Notes: generated by a model not told the origin, from the sequence alone. Counted from the first letter of the stretch, positions 1 to 8,658 are shown. The stretch is 64,000 bases of DNA from Actinomyces sp. AC-20-1 (GCF_023369555.1 NZ_JACJVC010000004.1:62001-126000), one strand, 5' to 3'. A program made the numbers and translations.

Positions 1-3000
1 CTCGCTCCGACGGCGGCGCCCCGGTCCCGTCGTCCTCCGGCGTCCCAGCCCAGTCGGGCACCGGCGCCCCGAGAGCCAGGTGCAGGGCGGGCGCGTCCTC
101 CGCACGCGCCCAGCACTCGCGCTCCCCCAGCCTCACGGGGAAGGTACGCCGGCTGCGCTCGAGCTCCGCGAGTCCGGCGCGCACGGCCGCCAGGGCGCCG
201 CCCTCACCCCGGCTGCGCGCCACCAGCTCGTCGAGCGTCAGCGGGCCGAGCTCGCGCAGGAGGTCGGCGACCCCCTCGGCGTCGGCCCGCACCCGCCGTC
301 GGGCCGCCAGGTGCTGCAGCTCGGAGGCGACCTCGGCCATGACCTCCTCGTCCAGCAGGTCGGCAATGCCGCCGTCGCCCACGAGCGAGGCGACGACGTC
401 GGGATCCAGGGAGAGCAGCTGCGCCCGGCGCTCGGTGTGCGGCAGGTCCTCCTGGTACAGGAAGGCGCTGGTGTAACCGAACAGCAGCGGGCGGGCGAAG
501 GGCGACGGCACCTGCGTGACCGCCTCCATCACGCGCACCTGCTGGTGGGCCAGGCGCTCCATGAGGACGCGCAGGGAGGGAAGGTCCCACACGTCCTGCA
601 GGCACTCGCGGGCGGCCTCCACCGAGACCGGGAAACCGGAGACCTGCCGTGAGGCCTCCAGGAGCTGGCCGGCCTTGAGGCGCTGGAGCCACAGCGGGGT
701 GCGGCTGCCGGGGCGCGCCGTCGGCATGAGCAGGCAGCGGGCGGCGCACTCGCGGAAGCGGGCGGCGAAGACCGCGGTCTGGTCGACGCCGGTGCGCACC
801 AGCTGGTCGATCTCCACCGGGTCGAAGAGGAGCAGGTCCGCGCCCGGTGGTTGCTCGGTGTCCGGCAGCAGCAGCACCATGCCGTCATCGCCGGTGACGA
901 CCTGCGGGTCGGTGCCCAGCGTGCGGCGCACCCGCTCCTTGACAGCCATGGCCCAGGGCTCGTGGACGCGACGGCCCAGCATGCTGTGCAGGATGAGGCG
1001 CCAGCTGCCGCTCTCGTCCCGGCACTGCTCCAGCACGAGCGCGGTGTCGCAGGGGATGACGCCGGTCGCCCTGCGCTGCTCGCGCAGCAGCGACACGAGG
1101 TTGGCCTGGGCGTGAGCGTCCAGGCCGGCGCGCCCCAGGCGCTCGGTGAGAGCCGGTTGCGGCGCCTCCCCGGGGCCGCCGACGCCCAGGAGCCCGGCCG
1201 CCTCCCGCAGGAACGCGCCCTTGGCTGCACCGGTGGCGGCCGGCCGTCCGGCCCCCTCGCCGCGCCAGAAGGGCAGGCGGGCGCTGCGGCCGGGTGCCGG
1301 GTCGACGACGACGCGGTCCGTACCGATCTGCCGGATGCGCCAGGAGGAGGTGCCCAGGGTGATGACGTCCCCGACGCTGGACTCGTTGACCATCTCCTCG
1401 TCCAGCTCGCCCACGCGCCGGCGGCCCGCGGTGGCCTCACCCTCGGGCAGCACGACCGGGAACAGGCCGCGGTCGGGGATGGTCCCGGAGGCGGCGACGG
1501 CGAGGCGCTGCGCGCCGGGGCGGGCGGTGAGGGTACCGGTCTCGCGGTCCCACACGATCCGTGGGGAGAGGTCGCTGAGGTCGGCGCTGGCGTTGCCTCC
1601 GGCGAGCAGCGTGAGCACGGAGTCGAAGGCGGCGCGCGGCAGGGCCGTGTAGGGGGCGGCGCGGGTGACGGTGGCGTACCAGTCATCGGCGGTGCGCTCC
1701 TCGGTGCTCACGGCGGCGACGGTCTGCTGGGCGAGCACGTCCAGGGCGTTGGGGACCAGGGCGGTGCGCTCGATGCTGCCGGAGCGCATGCCCTCGGCGA
1801 CGACGACGGCGTCGATGAGCTGGGTGCGCTCGATGGGGTAGATGGTGCCGCGCGGGCGCCCGCCGACGCGGTGCTCGGCGCGTCCCACGCGCTGCAGGCC
1901 GGCGGCCACCGACGGCGGGGGCGCCACCTGGAGGACGAGGTCGATGGAGCCCATGTCGATGCCGAGCTCGAGGGAGGCGGTGGCCACGACGCAGCGCAGC
2001 GCCCCGGACTTGAGCTCGGCCTCGACCTGGCGGCGCTGCTCCTTGGAGACCGAGCCGTGGTGCGCCTTGGCGATGACGGGGGCGCCCTCGGGCAGTGCGT
2101 GGGTGCGTGCGCTCTGGCCCATCTCCCAGGACTCGCGGTGGCGCACCGGCTCGGGGGCGGCCTGGGAGTCCGACGGCGGTGGCTGGCCGCCGTCGGGCCC
2201 CGACTGTGCGCGCTCAGCGGCCAGGTGCGCGGCGTAGGCCTCGTTGAGGTGGGCGGTCAGTCGCTCGCACAGGCCCCGGGAGTTGACGAAGATGAGCGTC
2301 GTGTGGTGGGCGAGGACCTGCTCGAGCAGCGCGCGCTCGATATGAGGCCAGATGGAGAGCGTCATGCGGGCGGGGGCGCCCCCGGAACCCGTGGCACCGT
2401 CGGAACCGGCGGCCATGGCGGCGCGCAGGGCCCGGTCGCTGCGCCACACCTCGCGGCCGCGCCGTCCACCGGTGGTCCCGGCCGGGCCCGCCCCGATCCC
2501 GCCGCCCGCCCCACCGCGGGGCGCGCCCCTCAGGGCCCGCTCGTGGCGGTCCCACGTGGCCGGGACGCGGGCCATGTCGGCCACCGGCACGCACACGCTG
2601 ACGTCGGGGGTGGTGCGCTCGTCGTCGGCGATGATGCTCACCGGGTGCGGGCCGCCCAGGAAGCGGGCGATCTCCTCGGGCGGGCGGACGGTCGCGGACA
2701 GGCCGATGCGCTGCGCGGGACGGGGCAGGAGGTCGTCCAGGCGCTCGAGGGACAGGGCCAGGTGGGTGCCGCGTTTGTCCCCCGCGAAGGAGTGGATCTC
2801 GTCGACGATGACGGTCTCGACGCTGCGCAGGGTCTCGCGCACCGCGCTGGTGAGCATGAGGTAGAGCGACTCGGGGGTGGTGATGAGGATGTCGGGCGGG
2901 TGCGTGCGCAGGCGGCGGCGCTCGGCCGGGGTGGTGTCGCCCGTGCGCGTGCCGACGGCGATGGTGGCAGCGGGCTCGCCCATCTCCTCGGCCGCCTCGG

Positions 3001-3298
3001 CGATGCCGGCCAGGGGGCGGCGCAGGTTCCGCTCGACGTCGGCGCCCAGGGCCTTGAGGGGGGAGATGTACAGGACCCTCACTCCGCGCTGCTCGCCCTC
3101 CTCGCTGGGGCGGCAGAGGCGGTCGATCGCGGACAGGAAGGCGGCCAGGGTCTTGCCCGATCCGGTGGGGGCGATGGCCAGGGCGTTCTCGCCGCGGCCG
3201 ATGGCCTGCCAGGCGCGCCGCTGCACGGGTGTCGGCCCGGCCGGGAAGGCGGCGTCGAACCAGGCGCGGGTGGCGGGCGTGAAGGTGGCGGGCGGCAT
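1..3298 (-). CDS. lhr: Lhr-family ATP-dependent helicase (C-terminal part outside window)
   Basis: Superfamily 2 DNA helicase of the Lhr (large helicase-related) type, which unwinds nucleic acid 3'-5' and is tied to DNA repair. The reading frame from ATG at 3298 stays open to the left edge, about 1,099 residues; full actinobacterial Lhr proteins are near 1,500. Visible in order: Q-motif region and Walker A (APTGSGKT, about residue 40), DEIH box (VDEIHSFAGDKRG), SAT motif (GLSATV), a glycine-rich linker, helicase-C motifs ending QRVGRAEH, then the winged-helix/Lhr core region. It is divergent from the uvrA-like gene, which suits a repair role. The frame is absent from simple closed-ORF lists because its stop lies outside the window. 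Confidence 0.9.
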   Translation of the reverse strand, partial: MPPATFTPATRAWFDAAFPAGPTPVQRRAWQAIGRGENALAIAPTGSGKTLAAFLSAIDRLCRPSEEGEQRGVRVLYISPLKALGADVERNLRRPLAGIAEAAEEMGEPAATIAVGTRTGDTTPAERRRLRTHPPDILITTPESLYLMLTSAVRETLRSVETVIVDEIHSFAGDKRGTHLALSLERLDDLLPRPAQRIGLSATVRPPEEIARFLGGPHPVSIIADDERTTPDVSVCVPVADMARVPATWDRHERALRGAPRGGAGGGIGAGPAGTTGGRRGREVWRSDRALRAAMAAGSDGATGSGGAPARMTLSIWPHIERALLEQVLAHHTTLIFVNSRGLCERLTAHLNEAYAAHLAAERAQSGPDGGQPPPSDSQAAPEPVRHRESWEMGQSARTHALPEGAPVIAKAHHGSVSKEQRRQVEAELKSGALRCVVATASLELGIDMGSIDLVLQVAPPPSVAAGLQRVGRAEHRVGGRPRGTIYPIERTQLIDAVVVAEGMRSGSIERTALVPNALDVLAQQTVAAVSTEERTADDWYATVTRAAPYTALPRAAFDSVLTLLAGGNASADLSDLSPRIVWDRETGTLTARPGAQRLAVAASGTIPDRGLFPVVLPEGEATAGRRRVGELDEEMVNESSVGDVITLGTSSWRIRQIGTDRVVVDPAPGRSARLPFWRGEGAGRPAATGAAKGAFLREAAGLLGVGGPGEAPQPALTERLGRAGLDAHAQANLVSLLREQRRATGVIPCDTALVLEQCRDESGSWRLILHSMLGRRVHEPWAMAVKERVRRTLGTDPQVVTGDDGMVLLLPDTEQPPGADLLLFDPVEIDQLVRTGVDQTAVFAARFRECAARCLLMPTARPGSRTPLWLQRLKAGQLLEASRQVSGFPVSVEAARECLQDVWDLPSLRVLMERLAHQQVRVMEAVTQVPSPFARPLLFGYTSAFLYQEDLPHTERRAQLLSLDPDVVASLVGDGGIADLLDEEVMAEVASELQHLAARRRVRADAEGVADLLRELGPLTLDELVARSRGEGGALAAVRAGLAELERSRRTFPVRLGERECWARAEDAPALHLALGAPVPDWAGTPEDDGTGAPPSER

Positions 3299-3370
3299 CG
3301 GGGTCAGGATAAGTGCCTGTCACCCAGCCCTGGTCAGAACCCGTCCCGGCCCGCCCAGGTGCTGCAGAAA

Positions 3371-3386
3371 CCGCGGGATCCCGCGG
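3371..3386. promoter_or_regulatory. 16-bp perfect palindrome between lhr and uvrA-like gene
   Basis: CCGCGGGATCCCGCGG is a perfect 16-bp palindrome in the 144-bp divergent intergenic region, 73 bp from the lhr start and 45 bp before the -10 (TACCCT, 3431-3436) of the uvrA-like gene. It could be an operator or a small hairpin; nothing in the sequence names the binding protein. Confidence 0.35.
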
Positions 3387-3442
3387 AACCTCCCAATTGA
3401 GAAGCGCTCTTACCAGGGAGGAGTGACACGTACCCTGCTCCC

Positions 3443-6103
3443 ATGCCCTCCGTCATCCAGGTGCGCGGCGCGCGCGTGCACAACCTCCGGTCCGTCGACG
3501 TCGACGTCCCCCTCGGACGCCTGGTCGCCGTCGCCGGGGTGTCCGGCTCCGGCAAGTCCTCCCTCGCCCTGGGCACCCTCTACGCCGAGGGCGCCCGCCG
3601 CTACCTGGAGTCCCTGTCCACCTACACGCGCCGCCGCCTCACCCAGGCCGCCCGGCCCGACGTCGACGAGGTCCTGCACGTGCCCGCCGCGCTCGCGCTC
3701 CACCAGCGCCCGCCCGTGCCCGGTGTGCGCTCCACCTTCGGCACCTCCACGGAGGTCCTGAGCAGCCTGCGCCTGGCCTTCTCTCGCCTGGGCCACCACG
3801 CCTGCCCCAACGGGCACCTCAACGAGCCGACCACCGCCGTCGCCCTCGAGGTGCCGATCACCTGCTCCACCTGCGCCGTCGACTTCCTCGGCCCGGGTGC
3901 GGAGGAGCTCGCCTTCAACTCGGGCGGCGCCTGCCCCACCTGCGAGGGCACGGGCACGGTGCGCACGGTGGACGAGTCGACCCTGGTGCCCGACGAGTCG
4001 CTGTCCATCGACGAGGGAGCGGTCGCTCCCTGGCAGAACCTCATGTGGTCGCTCATGAAGGACATCGCCCGCGAGATGGGCGTGCGCACCCACGTGCCCT
4101 TCCGCGAGCTGACGGACCGGGAGCGCGAGACCGTGCTCCACGGTCCCGCCGAGAAGAGGCACATCCTCTACGTCAACGAGAAGACCGACGTGGCGGCTGA
4201 GATGGACTTCACCTACTACAGCGCGGTGCGCACCGTGGAGAACGCGCTGTCCAAGGTGAAGGACGAGCGGGGCATGAGGCGCGTGGAGAAGTTCCTCCAC
4301 GAGGACGTCTGCCCGGACTGCGGCGGCTCGCGCCTGTCCGCCGCCGTCCGCGCCACGCGCCTGTGCGGGACCGGCCTGGACGAGGCCTGCCGGCTCCCGC
4401 TCGGCGAGCTGGTGGAGTGGGTGTCCGGCGTCCCCGCCACGATGCCGGAGGAGCTGAGGGCGATGGCGGAGCAGATCGTCGACGAGCTGCGGGTGACCGC
4501 CGGCCGCCTCATGGACCTGGGCCTGGGCTACCTCTCCCTCGACCGCGCCTCGATGACCCTGTCCACGGGCGAGCGCCAGCGCGTCCAGCTGGCGCGGGCC
4601 GTGCGCAACCGGACGACGGGCGTCCTGTACGTCCTGGACGAGCCGAGCATCGGCCTGCACCCGCACAACCTGCGCGGCCTGACCAGCGTCGTCGAGGACC
4701 TGCTGGCCGACGGCAACTCGGTGCTGCTGGTGGACCATGACGCCCGGCTGCTGCGCCAGGCCGACTGGCTGCTGGAGATCGGGCCGGGCTCGGGCGCCGA
4801 GGGCGGCGCCGTCGTCCTGTCCGCGCCCGTGGCCCAGGTGGTGGGTGGGCAGGCCCCCTCCTGGGCGAAGGGCCTGCCGATGTCGGGCGACCCGGCGGAC
4901 TCGCTCATCCGCCCCTTCCTCACGGGGCGGGCGCCGGTCCGGGTGCGCGAGGAGGTGCCCGCCGGGCGGGTCTTCGACCTGGGGCGGATCAGCCTGGAGA
5001 CGGCCCCGGTCCACACGGTGCACGCCCTGGAGGTCTCGGTGCCCCAGCAGCGGCTGACGGCGGTGACGGGCGTGTCCGGCTCGGGCAAGACGACTCTCGT
5101 GCTCGAGGCCCTGGTCCCGGCGCTGCGCTCACTGGAGGACGAGGCCCCGCTCCCCCTGCCGGCGACCTCCCTGGACCCCGGGGCGACCCGGCGGGTCGTC
5201 GTCGTCGACGCCACCCCGATCGGTGCGAACGTCCGCTCGACAGTGGCGACCTACTCCGGGGTCATGGACGGCCTGCGCCGCGCGTACGCCGCCCTGCCCG
5301 AGGCGAGGGCCGCCGGCCTGGGGGCGGGGGACTTCTCCTACAACACGGGCTCCCTGCGCTGCGAGCACTGCGACGGGACGGGGCAGGTGGTCCTCGACGT
5401 GCAGTTCCTGCCCGACGTCGAGATCGAGTGCCCGGCGTGTGAGGGCACGCGCTACGGGCAGCGGGCGCGCCAGATCCGGCGGCCCGGGGCCCAGCGGCAG
5501 GGCGGCAGCCCGACGGCGGGTGGCGCGTCGTCGTCGGAACCGCCGAAGGCGCCCCACGCACCGGAGGGGCTGTCCCTGCCGGAGCTGCTGTCCCTCACCG
5601 TGTCCGAGGCGGCCCGGGCCTGCGCCGACCTACCGCGGGTGCGCCGACAGCTGCGCCTGCTCGTGGACCTCGGCCTGGGCTACCTCACCCTGGGGGAGGC
5701 GACGCCGACCCTCTCTGGTGGTGAGGCTCAGCGCCTCAAGCTCTCCACGCACCTGGGCTCATCCCAGGCCGGGACGCTCTTCGTCCTGGACGAGCCGAGC
5801 ATCGGCCTGCACCCGCTGGACGTGCGGGTCCTGCTCGGCGTCCTCGACCGGCTCATCGAGGCCGGGGCGACAGTGGTCGTCATCGAGCACGACCTCGACA
5901 TGATCGCCAACGCCGACTGGGTCGTCGACATGGGGCCGGGTGGCGGCGAGGCGGGCGGCCGGGTCGTGGCGGCGGGCACGCCGTCGGGGCTCGTGGCGGG
6001 GACGGCCGACGGTGCTGGTCAGTCGCTCACCGCCCGCTACCTCGCAGAGCACCTGGCACAGGCCCTTGCCCACCCCAGTGGTCCCGGCGGCCCCACCGCC
6101 TGA
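3443..6103 (+). CDS. UvrA-like ABC ATPase lacking the UvrB-binding domain (UvrA2 type)
   Basis: Excinuclease subunit A paralogue of 886 residues (canonical UvrA is about 940-960). Two ABC modules are present: Walker A GVSGSGKSS at about 32-40 and GVSGSGKTT near 541-549; signatures LSTGERQRVQ near 372 (altered) and LSGGEAQRLK near 757; Walker B/D-loop VLDEPSIGLHP in both. Zinc-binding cysteine pairs resemble UvrA (CPTCEGTG, CPDCGGSR, CEHCDGTG, CPACEGTR). Only about 30 residues separate the first cysteine pair from CPTCEGTG, where UvrA carries its UvrB-binding domain, so that domain is missing. Such proteins (UvrA2, DrrC) are linked to drug or damage tolerance rather than core repair. Start chosen because TACCCT at 3431-3436 lies 6 bases before ATG (leaderless). 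Confidence 0.85.
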   Translation: MPSVIQVRGARVHNLRSVDVDVPLGRLVAVAGVSGSGKSSLALGTLYAEGARRYLESLSTYTRRRLTQAARPDVDEVLHVPAALALHQRPPVPGVRSTFGTSTEVLSSLRLAFSRLGHHACPNGHLNEPTTAVALEVPITCSTCAVDFLGPGAEELAFNSGGACPTCEGTGTVRTVDESTLVPDESLSIDEGAVAPWQNLMWSLMKDIAREMGVRTHVPFRELTDRERETVLHGPAEKRHILYVNEKTDVAAEMDFTYYSAVRTVENALSKVKDERGMRRVEKFLHEDVCPDCGGSRLSAAVRATRLCGTGLDEACRLPLGELVEWVSGVPATMPEELRAMAEQIVDELRVTAGRLMDLGLGYLSLDRASMTLSTGERQRVQLARAVRNRTTGVLYVLDEPSIGLHPHNLRGLTSVVEDLLADGNSVLLVDHDARLLRQADWLLEIGPGSGAEGGAVVLSAPVAQVVGGQAPSWAKGLPMSGDPADSLIRPFLTGRAPVRVREEVPAGRVFDLGRISLETAPVHTVHALEVSVPQQRLTAVTGVSGSGKTTLVLEALVPALRSLEDEAPLPLPATSLDPGATRRVVVVDATPIGANVRSTVATYSGVMDGLRRAYAALPEARAAGLGAGDFSYNTGSLRCEHCDGTGQVVLDVQFLPDVEIECPACEGTRYGQRARQIRRPGAQRQGGSPTAGGASSSEPPKAPHAPEGLSLPELLSLTVSEAARACADLPRVRRQLRLLVDLGLGYLTLGEATPTLSGGEAQRLKLSTHLGSSQAGTLFVLDEPSIGLHPLDVRVLLGVLDRLIEAGATVVVIEHDLDMIANADWVVDMGPGGGEAGGRVVAAGTPSGLVAGTADGAGQSLTARYLAEHLAQALAHPSGPGGPTA

Positions 6104-6180
6104 CCCTGCTCCCAACTCCTCGGTTTGCGCTCGAACTCCCTGGGGGACCCCCGTGGTTTCGAGCGCAAACCGAGGAGGCG
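6093..6180. repeat. Palindromic direct repeat, copy 1 (left of MNT-HEPN module)
   Basis: An approximately 85-bp unit, nearly identical to 7061-7147. It starts inside the last codons of the uvrA-like gene (CCACCGCC then TGA). Its core is a long imperfect hairpin: CCTCGGTTTGCGCTCGAA at 6118-6135 pairs with the matching arm ending near 6177, around a loop with CTCCCTGGGGGAC. It may act as a terminator for the gene to its left. Only a few point differences separate the two copies. Confidence 0.85.
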
Positions 6181-6190
6181 AGAGAACAGA

Positions 6191-6214
6191 TATAGCAGTT
6201 GCTATACTTACGCC
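6191..6214 (+). promoter_or_regulatory. Promoter/operator of the MNT-HEPN operon
   Basis: TATAGCAGTTGCTATA (6191-6206) is an inverted repeat with 7-bp arms. It overlaps the -10 hexamer TATACT (6203-6208), which ends 6 bases before the ATG at 6215. This is the arrangement expected when the HTH-bearing antitoxin represses its own leaderless promoter; binding by that protein is inferred. Confidence 0.6.
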
Positions 6215-6712
6215 ATGGAGACGGTCATCGATCTCGACGGCGCTCCCCCGGACCTGGAGACGATCGCGCACGAGACGGATGAGGCCATGCGCACCGCCCG
6301 CTCCCGGCTCGTGGACGCAGTGCGCCTCTCCCACCGGATGGGGCTGACCCAGGCGGAGATCGCCCGGAGGATCGGGCGCTCCCAGCCGGAGGTCTCCCGC
6401 CTCCTGCGCTTCCACGGGACCGGCCCGCTGGCCATGCGGCTGCGCAGGAACCGCGCCGAGGTGCTGAGGACCATCGGCGAGGCGGGCGGCTCGGATGTGC
6501 GCGTCTTCGGCTCCGTCGCCACCGGCCACGAGCGCGAGGACTCCGACATCGACCTGCTGTTCCACATGGGACAGCCCCTGAGCCTCATGGACCTGGGACG
6601 GCTCGAGCACGCGCTCGCCACCCTCCTCAGTGCCCCCGTCGACACGGTCCCTGACACATCCATCGCTCCCTACGCGCGGGACCGTATCCTGCGAGAGGCG
6701 GTCCCGCTGTGA
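6215..6712 (+). CDS. mntA: HTH-MNT nucleotidyltransferase antitoxin
   Basis: 165-residue fusion of an N-terminal helix-turn-helix (about residues 40-66, LTQAEIARRIGRSQPEVSRLL) to a minimal nucleotidyltransferase fold with the family motif GSx10DxD (G99-S100, D111, D113). In MntA/HepT systems the MNT protein neutralises the HEPN RNase by adding AMP to a tyrosine near its active site. Here the extra HTH suggests it also represses the operon through the palindrome upstream. The start is ATG 6215; a longer frame from 6125 runs through the repeat and is not credible. Its stop overlaps the start of the HEPN gene, so the two are translationally coupled. The symbol is by family analogy. Confidence 0.82.
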   Translation: METVIDLDGAPPDLETIAHETDEAMRTARSRLVDAVRLSHRMGLTQAEIARRIGRSQPEVSRLLRFHGTGPLAMRLRRNRAEVLRTIGEAGGSDVRVFGSVATGHEREDSDIDLLFHMGQPLSLMDLGRLEHALATLLSAPVDTVPDTSIAPYARDRILREAVPL

Positions 6713-7050
6713 GTCCCACGCACCGCACTCCCGAAGAGCTCATGAGCGAGGCGCTGTACCACCTCGAGCTCGCACTCACGTACTCCCACCACGACCTCGC
6801 CGAGCAAATCGTCATCGACGCGATCTGCCTGCGGATCAGTAGCGGCATCGATGCCCTTGGAGCCCTGCCCGCCGAGATCCGCGACAACCTGACCGCCGGG
6901 CAGTGGCCGTCTCTGCGCGGTATGCGCAACCGGATCGCACACGGCTACCTCGGCATCGACGAGGCCATCATCATCGAGACCGTGCGCAACGACCTTCCCG
7001 TCCTCGTCGGAGCCCTTCACCGCGTTCTCGTCACCGCCCGCGGCCAGTAG
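6709..7050 (+). CDS. hepT: HEPN-domain RNase toxin (HepT-like)
   Basis: 113-residue all-alpha HEPN protein. The catalytic Rx4-6H motif is visible as R73-N-R-I-A-H78, followed by G-Y80, giving the RX4HXY form in which the tyrosine is the residue AMPylated by MntA in characterised systems. It should be an RNase toxin held inactive by the product of the preceding gene. GTG start at 6709 overlaps the MNT stop codon by four bases. The right-hand palindromic repeat begins 10 bases after its stop. Confidence 0.82.
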   Translation: MSPTHRTPEELMSEALYHLELALTYSHHDLAEQIVIDAICLRISSGIDALGALPAEIRDNLTAGQWPSLRGMRNRIAHGYLGIDEAIIIETVRNDLPVLVGALHRVLVTARGQ

Positions 7051-7060
7051 GCGCAGACGT

Positions 7061-7147
7061 CCACCGCCTGACCCCGCTCCCAACTCCTCGGTTTGCGCTC
7101 GAACTCCCTGGGGGATCCCCGTGGTCTCGAGCGCAAACCGAGGAGGT
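7061..7147. repeat. Palindromic direct repeat, copy 2 (right of MNT-HEPN module)
   Basis: Second copy of the unit at 6093-6180, same orientation, offset 968 bp. The stem arms (7085-7102 and about 7125-7145) and the loop are kept, with a few substitutions that leave the hairpin intact. The two copies bracket exactly the MNT and HEPN genes and their promoter. Confidence 0.85.
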
Positions 7148-7189
7148 CGAGGAGGCGAGGGGGTCAGAGGCCGGCCGTAGCCTGGGTGC

Positions 7190-8572
7190 ATGGCACGCGC
7201 ACCCGGCTCCCGCCCCGGCCCCGCCGACGACGCCCCGAGCCTCTTCGAGGCGGCCGCCGGCGAGGGCTGCCTCGTCGACGACCCCACCCGGCCGCTCGCC
7301 GACCGTCTGCGCCCAGCCGTCCTCGAGGAGGTCGTCGGCCAGGACCACCTGCTGGCGCCCGACGCCCCACTCGGTCGCATGGTCGCCTCCGGGCGCCTGT
7401 CCTCCGTCATCCTGTGGGGGCCGCCCGGCTGCGGCAAGACGACGATCGCGCGCCTGCTGGCCGAGCGCACCGGCCTGGTCTTCGAACAGGTCAGCGCGAC
7501 CTTCTCCGGCGTCGCGGACCTGCGCAAGGTCTTCACCACCGCCACCAAGCGCCGCGAGATCGGCCAGGGCACGCTCCTGTTCGTCGACGAGATCCACCGG
7601 TTCAACCGCGCCCAGCAGGACTCCTTCCTGCCCTACGTCGAGGACGGCACGGTGGTGCTCGTCGGCGCGACGACCGAGAACCCCTCCTTCGAGCTCAACG
7701 GGGCCCTCCTGTCCCGCTGCCAGGTCATGGTCCTGCACCGCCTGGACGAGGCGGCCCTGGGCGAGCTGCTCACCCGCACCGAGCGCCTCACCGGCCACCG
7801 CCTGCCGCTGACCGGCTCCGCCCGCTCCGCCCTCATGTCGATGGCCGACGGCGACGGCCGCTACCTGCTGGGGATGGTCGAGCAGGTCCTCGCCCTGCCC
7901 GAGGGCGGCGGCGCGCTCGACGCCGAGGCCCTCACCGCCGTCGTCGCCTCCCGCGCCCCCCTGTACGACAAGACGAGCGAGGAGCACTACAACCTCATCT
8001 CCGCCCTGCACAAGTCCATGCGCGGGTCCGACCCGGACGCCGCCCTGTACTGGCTGGCCCGCATGCTCGGCAGCGGCGAGGACCCCCTGTACGTCGCACG
8101 GCGCCTGGTGCGCTTCGCCAGCGAGGACGTGGGCCTGGCCGACCCAGCCGCCCTCCAGGTGACCCTGTCCGCCTGGGACGCCTACGAGCGCCTGGGCTCG
8201 CCCGAGGGCGAGCTGGCGATCGCGCAGGCGGTCGTGTACCTGGCGACAGCGCCGAAGTCGGTCGCCGTCTACCGGGGCCTGGGCCGCGCGCAGAAGGCCG
8301 CCAGGCGGACGGGCTCGCTCATGCCCCCGGCGCACATCCTCAACGCGCCCACGCGCCTGATGAAGGAGCTCGGCTACGGGGAGGGCTACCAGTACGACCC
8401 GGACACGACCGAGGGCTTCTCCGGGGCGGACTACATGCCCGAGGGCTACCCGCCGCACGAGGAGCGCGAACGCTTCTACGAGCCGACCGACCACGGCCAC
8501 GAGCGCCGCATCCGTGAGCGCCTGGCCTACTGGGAGGGGCTGCGCGAGCAGATCCGCTCCCGGCGGCCCTGA
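7190..8572 (+). CDS. rarA: Replication-associated recombination protein A (AAA+ ATPase)
   Basis: 460-residue RarA/MgsA (Mgs1/WRNIP1 family) clamp-loader-like AAA+ ATPase that acts at stalled replication forks. Walker A GPPGCGKT at 77-84, Walker B DEIHRFN at 133-139, sensor 1 GATTENPSF, arginine finger region LLSRC, and the C-terminal tetramerisation domain with SMRGSDPDAALYWLARML and HILNAPTRLMKELGYG, all characteristic. Length is normal for the family. TAGCCT at 7178-7183 is 6 bases before the ATG, so it is probably leaderless, with its promoter just after repeat copy 2. Confidence 0.95.
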   Translation: MARAPGSRPGPADDAPSLFEAAAGEGCLVDDPTRPLADRLRPAVLEEVVGQDHLLAPDAPLGRMVASGRLSSVILWGPPGCGKTTIARLLAERTGLVFEQVSATFSGVADLRKVFTTATKRREIGQGTLLFVDEIHRFNRAQQDSFLPYVEDGTVVLVGATTENPSFELNGALLSRCQVMVLHRLDEAALGELLTRTERLTGHRLPLTGSARSALMSMADGDGRYLLGMVEQVLALPEGGGALDAEALTAVVASRAPLYDKTSEEHYNLISALHKSMRGSDPDAALYWLARMLGSGEDPLYVARRLVRFASEDVGLADPAALQVTLSAWDAYERLGSPEGELAIAQAVVYLATAPKSVAVYRGLGRAQKAARRTGSLMPPAHILNAPTRLMKELGYGEGYQYDPDTTEGFSGADYMPEGYPPHEERERFYEPTDHGHERRIRERLAYWEGLREQIRSRRP

Positions 8573-8610
8573 GCCGGGCAGGAGGGATCCCGACGGCGGT
8601 GCCCGGCTCA
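8570..8610. terminator. Bidirectional terminator between rarA and pulA
   Basis: TGAGCCGGGCA at 8570-8580 pairs perfectly with TGCCCGGCTCA at 8600-8610 (11-bp stem), starting in the rarA stop codon, followed by another GC-rich palindrome at 8612-8632. The two genes converge here. No T-run is present, as is common in GC-rich actinobacteria. Confidence 0.6.
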
Positions 8611-8658
8611 GCGGCCCGGGCCGGCCGGGCCCGTCCCTGCTCGCGGACTGGGCCCGGC

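Noticed and set aside
851-3400. 849-residue plus-strand ORF opposite lhr, and many other long antisense ORFs
   Set aside because: Composition is Gly/Ala/Arg/Asp-rich without motifs; these are shadows of real genes in GC-rich DNA. The opposite strand carries clear helicase motifs.
6125-6214. N-terminal extension of the MNT gene
   Set aside because: It translates the palindromic repeat and the operator; ATG 6215 has a -10 hexamer 6 bases upstream.
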